A stretch of 31,745 nucleotides of DNA from positions 1-31,745 of the forward strand of contig DATKYS010000136.1 of NCBI GenBank assembly GCA_035528375.1, in the 5' to 3' direction. The number at the start of each line of letters is the position of its first letter. The stretch's first letter is position 1. The notes under the pieces are model-generated. The model did not search any database and was not told the origin of the DNA. It saw nothing but the letters and a program-made list of their open reading frames with translations. Positions 13,198 to 21,056 of the stretch are shown one piece after another. The position numbers and the translations under genes are program-made. The DNA comes from a bacterium (GTDB taxonomy: Bacteria > RBG-13-66-14).

Positions 13198-16100
13198 TTA
13201 GAAGAACACCTTTGCGTTAATCTCACCCCGGTGGACCGTCTCCCGCCCCGGCTCCGCCTCCCCGCTGTATGAAAACGTGACCGCCGCGTAGTGCTCGATG
13301 CTTATCCGCAGCGAGGCCTGCCAGTAGTGGTCCACTCCCGGCCGCCGGTAGACCAACGACTCGGTGGTAGGCGGCCCCGTCAGCTCGTTCGACCGCCAGC
13401 GGTACGACAGGCTCAAATCCCCCACGCCGCCGATGCGCAGTTCCAGCGCCGGGGTGACCTCCCAGCTCGCCAGCTCCGACACCCCTGCATAGGCGGTCTG
13501 CACGCTCACCTCGCGCGCCGCGCGAATCCGCGGCCGCCACGCCCCCAGAATGAACCGCGGTTCCAGCCACGCCCGCCAGCTATCCACGTCCCGGTCCGCG
13601 TCCCCCGCCCCGAAGTAGGACAGCGCCCCCCGCCGCCACTCCCACCCGAAACTCCCCCCGCCCCAGAACCGCAGCCAGGCCAGCGGGTTCACCTGCCCGG
13701 TGAGGTCCAGGTCCCTTGAGCCGTAGCGCTCGTCGCGGGGGATGATGCGCCGGTCGCGCCCCTCGCGCCAGGAGTATGTCGCCTTGAGCCGGCCCAGCGC
13801 CGAGGTGGGGAAGAGGGTCAACCCCGCCCGGGTGGACACCGAGCCGCTGAGCCTCCCGGTCCCCAGGAGGTCGGCGAAGAGCGCCCGGTCCAGGGTGCTC
13901 CCCCCCTCCCCCTCGTCGGCGGCCCGCGCCTCGAGCTCCAGCTCGAAGAGCCTGGCCCAGTCCTCCTCGACGGCCCGCCAGGGGGCCAGGCCCACGGCGA
14001 CGCCCCCCGACACGCTGATCGCCCGCACAGGTTCCCCGGCCGGCAGGAGCTCCCGGTCGTAGTACGCCTCGGGGTCGCCGGGGTCGAAGATGTAAATCCA
14101 GCCGTCGGGGTCGTCGGGGTCGGGCTCGCGGCGGTAGCTTCCCTCCCCGTCGGGGGCGTAGATGAACTGTTCGACCAGGGGGTAGCTCCAGCGGCGGGAC
14201 AGCTCGTAGGCGGCGTCCACGGTCAGCGCCCCGGACCAGGGCTCGAGACCGGCCTCCAGACGCCCGGAGTCGCTCGCCCCCGGGTTCAGCTCCCCCTCGC
14301 GGTTATCGAAGGCGTCCTCGTGGCTGTAGCGCACCGACAGCCTCCAGTCGGTCTCCCTCCAGGCGATTTTTCCGATGTGGTCCAGCCAGCCGGCCAGGGC
14401 GGGCCGCCCCTCCTCCAGGGTCCCCAGCTCGCGGCCCCAACCCAGATCGTAGTCCACCGTGAGGGCGGGCGTGGGGTAGAGGGTGAAACCGCCGCCCAGT
14501 TGCCGCCGGGCGTAATCCGGCGAGCCGGTACGGTCCTCGGTGTAAACCGACGCGCGGGGGCGGATCCAGCCGAAATCGGGGGAGAGCAGCCCGTCGTGGA
14601 CGTCGGCGCCCACCGCCACCTCGGAGGAGGTCGAATCCCCCGGTTCGAAGGAATCCGGTAGCTCCACCGACGCCCGCCCCTCCTGGTGGCTGTAGGTATA
14701 AGCGAGCCCCACGGGGTCGGGCCAGTCCACGCCGGTCTCCAGCTCCCACAGCCTGCGCCACCACCCTTGCGGCGGGGCCAGCCCCGGCCTGACCGCATCG
14801 CGACTCTCCGGCTCGCCGGTCAGCCACAGCCCCGAACCGCCCAGGGAAAGCTCCGGTCCCCAGCCGAAACCGTAGGCAACCTCCCCCGACACCCCCTCGC
14901 GCAGGTATCTCCCCTCGGGGTCGTAGCCCCAGCGCCGGTGCAGCTCGGGGTCGTCCTCGGCCGGGATGAGGGCCCGGAAACCGGGCTCGCGGCGCTCCCC
15001 GCCCAGGCCCAGCGTCAGGGCGTCGGGGCCCAGGGGCAGCCGCCACTCGACCTCGGTGTGCCCCGCCAGGGCCGCGTTGTCGTCGTCGTCCTTCTCCGAG
15101 AAGAGGTTCTGGTCGTAGTCCGAGAGGGCCAGTTCCCCGGTCAGGCGGAAGTCCTCCCACCGCATGATGTCCCCGCCGAGGACCGCCAGCCGGTGACGGC
15201 TCGGGGCGGGGATGGTCCAGACCCGGCGCCGGTACGCCCCGCCCGGTGAGGGCTGGAAGGAGTACTGGCCGGTAAGGGGGTCGTAAACCAGGTCGTAGTC
15301 TCCATTCCCTTCACCCACGTACTCGAAGGCGTCGGGGCCGGAGAGGGGGCGGCTCACCGGGCGGTCCCCCGCCCGGGAGAGCATCTCGCGGTCGGCGTCG
15401 GTCAGGCCCCACAGGTCGGACGTGGGGTCGTCGCCCTCATCGTAGTAGGCCAGGGATAGATCGCCCGGCCCCACCCCCAGGCGGAAGCGCCCGCCGTAGA
15501 AGTCGCGCCGGTAGCCGAGGGAGGAGTAGCTGAAGCGGACCAGGACCTCGTCCGAGGCGTGGAGGGCCAGGGCGGTGTTGAAGGTCAGGGTGCCCAGTGA
15601 GTAGTCCACGGTGTAGTCCGCGCCCAGCCCGCGCGAAAGGCGCACCCCGTTGAGATACACCTCCTCACTCCCGGCGACCAGCACCAGGTTCGTCTCGCCC
15701 GAATCGCCCCGGAGCTGGTAGGGACCGCACACACCGGGGGTGGGGTTGAAGCGGTTGGCGGCGGCCTGACCCTTGGCCCGGCTCACCGCACCCCAGAGAC
15801 CCCACCCCGCGTAGTCGAGGCTGAGCTGTGCGCCCTCGAGACGGCGCTCGCCGGGACCGTACCGGTCCGTCCCCGTTAAACTCCCGCCGCGCGTGTAGTA
15901 GTCGCCCAGGTCCAGGCGCACGTTCTCGGTCCAGGCCGAGAGCCGCACCTCGTCCAGCTCCTCCAGCTCGGCGCTGGTCCCCTCCACGCTCACCGGGAGG
16001 TCGGAGTCGGAGAGGACGCCTTCGAGGTAGAGCCCGGAGGCGAGCTCCCCGGAGAGGGCCACGTCGAGCGACTGGACGACGCCCAGCCCCTGGCCGCTCG

Positions 16101-16533
16101 TGAGCCGGAGACCGACCCCCTTGGAGCCGGAGATTTTCACGCGGTCGCCGGCGCCCACGTAGTCGGCCGGGCGCTCGAAGAGGTTCCGCGGCTCGGCGGA
16201 CGTCGGGGCTTCGTCGAGGGGCAGGTAGCGGTAGGCGACGGTGAGGACGGTCCCGGCCCGCGGGGGACCGGCGAGGATTACCAGGACCCCCGCGGTGTAG
16301 TCCAGGCGGTAATCGGCGAGGGGTTCGAGCGGCACCCCGTCGCGCAGCACCCTCTCGCTGCCGGCCAGGATCAGCCGGTGGGGGAGCCGGAATTGGGCGG
16401 TCGTTCCGTCGGCGGTGAGCTCCGCCTTCACCCGGGGGAGGGCCTCGTAGCTCTCGGCCAGCTCCGCCGCCCCCGCGGGGTGGACGATGAAAAAAAGGAA
16501 GATGAGGAAAAGACGCCGTCCGGTCGGGACCAA
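13198..16533 (-). CDS. Very large outer-membrane beta-barrel protein (1,111 aa)
   Basis: Predicted exported protein, signal peptide about 1-22 (cut near AGA-AEL), from a TTG at 16533 with no good ribosome site. The start is therefore uncertain but the reading frame is not. From about 130 to the end, alternating aromatic/polar strands and the last residues KVFF indicate an outer-membrane barrel assembled by BAM. The N-terminus has a motif at about 64-102 (D-G-x-x-L, DY-x-L-DY-x-A-G). A second copy is at about 292-336 (N-G-x-x-L, DY-x-V-DY-x-L-G). Between them lies a conserved-looking block with SGSKG (135-139), LSDSDLP (174-180) and ELDEVRLSAW (192-201). From memory, such blocks occur in large uncharacterised outer-membrane proteins of FCB-type phyla. 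No plug domain or TonB box is recognised. Substrate unknown. Confidence 0.85.
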   Translation of the reverse strand: MVPTGRRLFLIFLFFIVHPAGAAELAESYEALPRVKAELTADGTTAQFRLPHRLILAGSERVLRDGVPLEPLADYRLDYTAGVLVILAGPPRAGTVLTVAYRYLPLDEAPTSAEPRNLFERPADYVGAGDRVKISGSKGVGLRLTSGQGLGVVQSLDVALSGELASGLYLEGVLSDSDLPVSVEGTSAELEELDEVRLSAWTENVRLDLGDYYTRGGSLTGTDRYGPGERRLEGAQLSLDYAGWGLWGAVSRAKGQAAANRFNPTPGVCGPYQLRGDSGETNLVLVAGSEEVYLNGVRLSRGLGADYTVDYSLGTLTFNTALALHASDEVLVRFSYSSLGYRRDFYGGRFRLGVGPGDLSLAYYDEGDDPTSDLWGLTDADREMLSRAGDRPVSRPLSGPDAFEYVGEGNGDYDLVYDPLTGQYSFQPSPGGAYRRRVWTIPAPSRHRLAVLGGDIMRWEDFRLTGELALSDYDQNLFSEKDDDDNAALAGHTEVEWRLPLGPDALTLGLGGERREPGFRALIPAEDDPELHRRWGYDPEGRYLREGVSGEVAYGFGWGPELSLGGSGLWLTGEPESRDAVRPGLAPPQGWWRRLWELETGVDWPDPVGLAYTYSHQEGRASVELPDSFEPGDSTSSEVAVGADVHDGLLSPDFGWIRPRASVYTEDRTGSPDYARRQLGGGFTLYPTPALTVDYDLGWGRELGTLEEGRPALAGWLDHIGKIAWRETDWRLSVRYSHEDAFDNREGELNPGASDSGRLEAGLEPWSGALTVDAAYELSRRWSYPLVEQFIYAPDGEGSYRREPDPDDPDGWIYIFDPGDPEAYYDRELLPAGEPVRAISVSGGVAVGLAPWRAVEEDWARLFELELEARAADEGEGGSTLDRALFADLLGTGRLSGSVSTRAGLTLFPTSALGRLKATYSWREGRDRRIIPRDERYGSRDLDLTGQVNPLAWLRFWGGGSFGWEWRRGALSYFGAGDADRDVDSWRAWLEPRFILGAWRPRIRAAREVSVQTAYAGVSELASWEVTPALELRIGGVGDLSLSYRWRSNELTGPPTTESLVYRRPGVDHYWQASLRISIEHYAAVTFSYSGEAEPGRETVHRGEINAKVFF

Positions 16534-16624
16534 AACGGCGCGTGGGGAGGGGATTCTTTGCGGGAACAGGCGGACGGCCGCACCTCCGTGGACCCGGTGT
16601 CCGGCGCGGACCGGAATGGTTCCG

Positions 16625-17047
16625 TCAAGCGGGCGGCTCCACGCGCTCTACGACCCGCACGAGGGGGGTCTTGGAGTTACGGGCGATGCGAATCGCCGGA
16701 AAGAAAGAGAGGACCAGCAGCACGGCCCCGCCCGCGACGCCGAGGGCGGTCTGCCCGGCGGTTCCCTGACCGACGAAAATCGCCACGAGGACGTAACCGG
16801 CGACGAAGGCGAGGATGGGGAAGAGAAACACCAGGGCGGAGAGGCCGACCATCCTCTTCGGTTCTATCTCGATCCGGACGCACTCCCCCTCGTCCGCGCC
16901 GATGGGGTTGTCGGCGATGACGGTGTTCGGTCCGTCACCGGCGAGATTCGCGCAGATTTTGCACTCGCCGCAGTCCTCGTGGCGAACGACCTCCACCTCA
17001 ACCCGGCCCCCGTCGAGACGCTTTAAAACGCGACCGGTCTCGATCAT
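16625..17047 (-). CDS. rseC: RseC/MucC-family inner-membrane protein (SoxR-reducing system)
   Basis: A 140-residue membrane protein. The N-terminal beta segment opens with I-E-T-G-R-V and carries a Cys cluster C-G-E-C-x-x-C (C26, C29, C32). Two membrane helices follow at about 67-93 and 97-118, with a short basic tail. This is the usual RseC arrangement and length. In enterobacteria RseC is linked to reduction of SoxR and to the RpoE stress operon. Here no rseA, rseB, rpoE or rnf genes are adjacent, so its partner is unknown. An ATG at 17047 starts it, and a TAAAAT -10-like box lies at 17075-17070 with no matching -35. It lies between two outer-membrane barrel genes, 91 nt ahead of the 1,111-residue one. 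Confidence 0.82.
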   Translation of the reverse strand: MIETGRVLKRLDGGRVEVEVVRHEDCGECKICANLAGDGPNTVIADNPIGADEGECVRIEIEPKRMVGLSALVFLFPILAFVAGYVLVAIFVGQGTAGQTALGVAGGAVLLVLSFFPAIRIARNSKTPLVRVVERVEPPA

Positions 17048-17126
17048 GACCCATCCCGTATTTCGGGGGATTTTATCCCATTTCCACTCAGGAAACGGGA
17101 AATTGGGCGGACCGGTTCCCTTCGGG

Positions 17127-18437
17127 TCAGAAGCTCGCCGTGACCCGGAGCCAGCCGGTTATCTCCCGGCTCTCGTCCGCCTCGCCGCCGGTGACGTCGT
17201 AGAGCGCCACCGCCCACTGCCGGTACAACCCGCCCAGGGTGAACTCGAGCTCGGCCGGGTCCGATTCCACGGTCCAGATCACACGGGGTGTGGCGAAGAT
17301 GGAGACGTCAAGGGTGTCGTCGCCCGGGGTTTCGGAGATGTTCTGCCCCGAGGTGGAGGGCTCGGTGTAGCCGCCGCCCAGGGCGAGCCGCAGGTTGTCC
17401 GTGACCTGGAAATCGCCCTCGGCGTAAACCTCGTAGGCCAGGGTCGAGGAGATGAGCTCCCCGGTGCCGTAGGCATCCAAGACGTCCATGCCGTCGGTGT
17501 CGTTGGACTTCCAGTAATCCACCAGACCGGCCACGTAGGCCTCGAACCAGCCGGCGCGGAAGATGAGCTCGGGGTAGAGGAAGAGGTGGCTCCCGCCGGT
17601 CAGGTTGGCCGAGGAGAGCGACGGATCCTCGTCGGCGTAGGCGGCGTAGGCCAGGGTAAGGTGGTACCCTAGCTCCTCCCCGTTTCCCCCGTCCAGGGTC
17701 ATCCCCAGCGCCAGGGTCTGGAGGGGGTCGTGGCGGGTCATCGGCACGTCTTCGAGCTGCGGCTCGCGTATGTTGCCCCAGGTGCCGGGCTTGTAGTTCG
17801 TGCGCACACCGGGGGCCCGGGAGACGTACTGGGCGAAGAAGAGGTTGCGCACGTCGTAGGGCTTGGAGTCTGCCGCGACGTGGAGCGCCACGTCCACCGC
17901 CTCGTCGGCGTAACCCAGCGTCAGGGCGAAGAGGGAGTCGTCGGAGGACTCGTCCGTCCGACCCACCCCGGCGGAGAAGCGGTAGTAGAGACCACCGAAG
18001 TCGCGGCCCAGGCTCAACCCCATCGGTCGGGCGCCGTAGATGCGCGGCACGGGATAGAGTCCGCCGAGCTCGGCGTTGTACCGCCCGCCGTCGCCGAGGG
18101 CGATGTAAAGGGCCCCGGCCCGCAGTTCGCCCACCAGCGGCAGCTCCACCCCGGCGGTCACCTCGTAGAGCGCCAGGTCCACTTTGGGGTCGGCGACGTC
18201 GTCCAGATCCACGGCCAGGACGGCCCGCAGGTTGCCCAGGTCCTCCCAGACCAGGGACGGCCGGAGGTTGAGGTTGCCGAAGTAGAGGCCGTCGCCGTCG
18301 CCCGCGTAGTCGGCGTAATCCAACTGGCCCCGGGTGAAGTCCGAGCCGAAAAAGGCGTAAAAATCCGCCGAGAGGTCGGGCTCCCCCGCCGGGGCGAGGG
18401 TCACGCACAGGAGGGCCAGGAAGATGGTCGCTCGCAT
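17127..18437 (-). CDS. Porin-like outer-membrane beta-barrel protein
   Basis: Predicted 436-residue outer-membrane protein. The ATG at 18437 is chosen because GGAGG stands 4 nt before it and a signal peptide (about 1-17) follows at once. The mature protein starts D-L-S-A-D-F-Y-A-F-F. It shows repeated short amphipathic strands with aromatic girdle residues and Asp/Gly-rich turns, and ends V-T-A-S-F, a typical barrel terminus. No family name is recognised; the size suits a 16-18-strand porin or an alginate/carbohydrate-type channel. It begins 35 nt downstream of pyrF on the same strand, so the two may be co-transcribed. The gap to rseC is 79 nt. Confidence 0.8.
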   Translation of the reverse strand: MRATIFLALLCVTLAPAGEPDLSADFYAFFGSDFTRGQLDYADYAGDGDGLYFGNLNLRPSLVWEDLGNLRAVLAVDLDDVADPKVDLALYEVTAGVELPLVGELRAGALYIALGDGGRYNAELGGLYPVPRIYGARPMGLSLGRDFGGLYYRFSAGVGRTDESSDDSLFALTLGYADEAVDVALHVAADSKPYDVRNLFFAQYVSRAPGVRTNYKPGTWGNIREPQLEDVPMTRHDPLQTLALGMTLDGGNGEELGYHLTLAYAAYADEDPSLSSANLTGGSHLFLYPELIFRAGWFEAYVAGLVDYWKSNDTDGMDVLDAYGTGELISSTLAYEVYAEGDFQVTDNLRLALGGGYTEPSTSGQNISETPGDDTLDVSIFATPRVIWTVESDPAELEFTLGGLYRQWAVALYDVTGGEADESREITGWLRVTASF

Positions 18438-18472
18438 TGATCCTCCGTCCGCCGAGTAGGCTTGGCGGTTTG

Positions 18473-19357
18473 TCAAATGGAACCCGAAGCGGGGTTCAGT
18501 TCGTCTCTCATCGTCCGGGCCGCCTCGGCGGCGGCCTCGCGCCAGTCGCCCCCGGTCTTCTCGAAGGCGAAGATGATGCCCCGACTGGAGTTGACGAGGT
18601 TCGCCCCGGTGAGGGCGAAGGCGACGTCAGCGGCTCCCGCCCCCTGGGCCCCGTAACCCGGCAACAGGAGCGGCGTGTCGGGGAGGAGCTCCGCCCCCGC
18701 CCTCAGTTCGTCGGGGTAGGTGGCGCCGAAGACCGCTCCCGCGGTCCCGGGGTACTGTGCGCTCCAGCGGGCAATCAACCCGGCGACGCCGCGCCAGACC
18801 GGCTCGCCGGTTTTGAGCTCCAGGTCTTGCAAATCGCGCGCCCCGGGGTTGCTGGTGCGCACGAGGAGGTAAACCCCCCTCCCTCCGGCGGCCGCCTCTT
18901 TCAGGAACGGTTCCACGGCGTCGGACCCCAGGTAGGGGTTGACGGTCAGGGCGTCCACGGGCCAGGGGGCCTCGGGGCCGAGGAAGGCGCCGGCGTAGGC
19001 CCGGGCGGTGGAGCCGATGTCACCGCGCTTGGCGTCGGCGATGACCAGGAGCCCCTGCCTCCGGGCGTGGTGAATCACGTCCACGAGTGCGGCCAGGGCG
19101 GCGGGACCGGCCTCCTCGAAGAAGGCGAGCTGCGGCTTGACCGCCGCGGCGTGGGGGGCGACCGCCTCGATTATCCCGCGGCAGAAGAGGCGGTAGGCCT
19201 CGGCCCGGACGATGGCGGGAGCATCCCCGGTCCTTTCCTCGACGGACCGGCGGAGCTCCTCGGGGAGACGGTCGTAGCGGGGGTCGAGCCCCACGCAGAC
19301 GCGGCTCCCCTTCTCCCCGATGGCCTGCAGCAGTCTGTCGCGGTAAGTCGCGGTCAT
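18473..19357 (-). CDS. pyrF: Orotidine 5'-phosphate decarboxylase (PyrF, long type)
   Basis: Cytoplasmic enzyme that decarboxylates OMP to UMP, the last step of de novo pyrimidine synthesis. At 294 residues it belongs to the longer group (often called type 2), as in mycobacteria and myxobacteria, rather than the roughly 230-residue E. coli type. The C-V-G-L-D-P start of the barrel is at 21-26 and the V-K-P-Q-L-A-F-F strand at 73-80. The catalytic D-A-K-R-G-D-I-G-S-T-A is at 108-118 and V-N-P-Y-L-G at about 139. No other pyr genes are nearby. It starts with ATG 19357 with a weak GGA ribosome site. It is the first gene of the minus-strand run that continues into the porin-like gene. Confidence 0.95.
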   Translation of the reverse strand: MTATYRDRLLQAIGEKGSRVCVGLDPRYDRLPEELRRSVEERTGDAPAIVRAEAYRLFCRGIIEAVAPHAAAVKPQLAFFEEAGPAALAALVDVIHHARRQGLLVIADAKRGDIGSTARAYAGAFLGPEAPWPVDALTVNPYLGSDAVEPFLKEAAAGGRGVYLLVRTSNPGARDLQDLELKTGEPVWRGVAGLIARWSAQYPGTAGAVFGATYPDELRAGAELLPDTPLLLPGYGAQGAGAADVAFALTGANLVNSSRGIIFAFEKTGGDWREAAAEAARTMRDELNPASGSI

Positions 19358-19540
19358 ATTTTTCCGTGACGCCCGGCGAAGGAAAGGGTGGTTTTATTTC
19401 AACGAGTTACCGGAACCGGTCCGGGCGGACGCATCGTTTCAATTACCCGACCCCGGCCGACCGGGACGACGCTTCGACAACGGCCCACCAGGCACTTCTC
19501 GCCGCCGCTTCCAGGAACTCGCCCCCGGTAATCCCCGGAC

Positions 19541-19626
19541 GCGGACCCGACCGGTAGATGCCCCTTACCAATCCACGCCTCCCCACCTCACCCCGGTTGC
19601 GGACCAGCGGTAGATGCCCCTTTACC
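19541..19626. repeat. Direct repeat in the pyrF / TolC-family intergenic gap
   Basis: The 295-nt gap 19358-19652 holds no credible gene. Two near-identical units, 19541-19569 and about 19599-19626, share gcggacc followed by cggtagatgcccctt and tacc, about 58 nt apart. A short stem ggcccc/ggggcc (19641-19646, 19657-19662) surrounds the stop codon of the TolC-family gene, without a U-run. The rest shows nothing recognisable. Confidence 0.55.
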
Positions 19627-19652
19627 CCCTACCCCCGACCGGCCCCGGACGT

Positions 19653-20978
19653 TCAGGGGGCCACGCCCAGGAGGCGGTCCAGATTGTAGCAGGCCAGGGC
19701 GTAGCCCGCCCGGGCGTCGGTCAGGGCGGTCTCGGCGGCGGAGAGGTTGGCCTCGGCCTCGAGGGCGGCCAGCACCGTCCCGGAACCCAGCTCGAGCTTG
19801 CGTTGGGCCAGTCCCAGGTCGCTATTCGCCCGCTCGTAGCTCGTTCCCGCCACCCCGACGCTCTCCCGGCCGGCCTCGATCTCCAGCAGGGCCAGCCGGA
19901 GCTGCAGCTCCATCTGTCGTTCCGTGTCGCGCCGCACCAGGCGGGCCCGGAGGTCGCCCAGCCTTGCCGTGGCCCGCCGGGCCTCCGTGGCGAAGTTGTC
20001 GAAGGGCGTCCAGGTCAGGTACGCCCCGAGGGAGTAGTTGTAGTTCTCGTCGAAGGGGTCCTCGGGGAGCGGCGTGTCTTCGGACCAGGAATAGGCGCCC
20101 CGGAGGGCGAGTTGGGGCCAGTAGTTGGACGACGCGGTTTCGGCGCGTGCCGCGGCCTCGGCCGCGCCCTCCTCGGCCAGACGCAGCTCGGGCGAGCCGC
20201 TCCGGGACAGCTCCAGCGCCTCCTCGAGGCTCCCCACGCGGGGTGACACCTCCAGGGTCTCGGTTATCTCTATTTCCGCGGAAACTTCCAGGCCGCAGAT
20301 GAAAGCCAGGTTGGCGGCGGCCACGCGGGCGGCGTTGCGGGCCTCGATGACCCGCAGGGCGGCGGCGTCGGCGGCGGCCTGGGCCTTCAGCGCGTCGGCG
20401 TCGGAGATGGAACCCACCTCCGCCAGGGCTTGGGAGAAGCGGAGCTGCTCCTCGGCCGAATCCAGCGAGCGCTCGGCGGAGGCCAGGAGCGCCTCGGCCC
20501 GGTAGAGGCCCACGTAGGCGCCGCGGGCGTCGTAGGCCACCTGGGCCCTGACGGCGTCCACGTTGGCGGCGGCCGCGGCCCGGGCGTGGTCGGCGGCGGC
20601 GATTCCACCGTAATTCTCGCCCCCCCGGAAGAGGTAGAGGGTGGCGTTGGCGCCCATGCTCAGGCTGTTGTCCACCGACTCCGGAATCTGGAGATCGTAG
20701 TCCAGCCCCAGGTCATCGTTGGAGAAGGACATGGTGCTCGGCCCGGTCCAGTTCCGCGAGTAACCGCTCGAAAAGCCGATGAGCGGCATGTAGGCCCCCC
20801 AGGCGGCGAGGGTCGCCGCCTCGGCCGCCTCGTAGGAGGATTCGGCCTCGGACACCCGCCGGTCGGCGGTCAGCGCCAGCTCCACCGCCCCGTCCACGCC
20901 CAGGGGCGTCGCCCCGAGGACCGCCGGGACGGCTGATAGAAGCACTAGAAAGGTGATCGTCGAATACCGAAATGCCAT
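19653..20978 (-). CDS. TolC-family outer-membrane efflux/secretion channel
   Basis: A 441-residue outer-membrane protein of the TolC (OEP) family, which forms trimeric channels docking to RND, ABC or MFS pumps. The signal peptide (about 1-23) ends near LGA. Two related halves follow, each with long Ala/Glu/Arg-rich helices (about 28-60 with 135-225, and 250-290 with 340-435). Each pair frames a barrel hairpin segment with aromatic strands (L-I-G-F-S-S-G-Y, and L-A-L-R-G-A-Y). The final helix ends Y-N-L-D-R-L-L-G, the usual OEP end. No adaptor or pump gene lies in the window, so the transported substrate is unknown. Upstream lies a candidate promoter with a palindrome. Confidence 0.9.
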   Translation of the reverse strand: MAFRYSTITFLVLLSAVPAVLGATPLGVDGAVELALTADRRVSEAESSYEAAEAATLAAWGAYMPLIGFSSGYSRNWTGPSTMSFSNDDLGLDYDLQIPESVDNSLSMGANATLYLFRGGENYGGIAAADHARAAAAANVDAVRAQVAYDARGAYVGLYRAEALLASAERSLDSAEEQLRFSQALAEVGSISDADALKAQAAADAAALRVIEARNAARVAAANLAFICGLEVSAEIEITETLEVSPRVGSLEEALELSRSGSPELRLAEEGAAEAAARAETASSNYWPQLALRGAYSWSEDTPLPEDPFDENYNYSLGAYLTWTPFDNFATEARRATARLGDLRARLVRRDTERQMELQLRLALLEIEAGRESVGVAGTSYERANSDLGLAQRKLELGSGTVLAALEAEANLSAAETALTDARAGYALACYNLDRLLGVAP

Positions 20979-21023
20979 GTCCTATCCCCGAGTTAAAAAA
21001 TGACCGTCCACCCCTGCCCGGCT

Positions 21024-21046
21024 ATTGTACCAAAGACGGACGTCCG
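21024..21046 (-). promoter_or_regulatory. Candidate promoter/operator of the TolC-family gene
   Basis: On the minus strand TACAAT (21029-21024) matches the -10 consensus at five of six positions, about 45 nt before the ATG. No good -35 is present. Instead, a perfect 10-bp palindrome, cggacgtccg, sits at 21037-21046, just upstream of the -10 box where a repressor or activator could bind. Confidence 0.35.
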
Positions 21047-21056
21047 CCGGCGGCGC

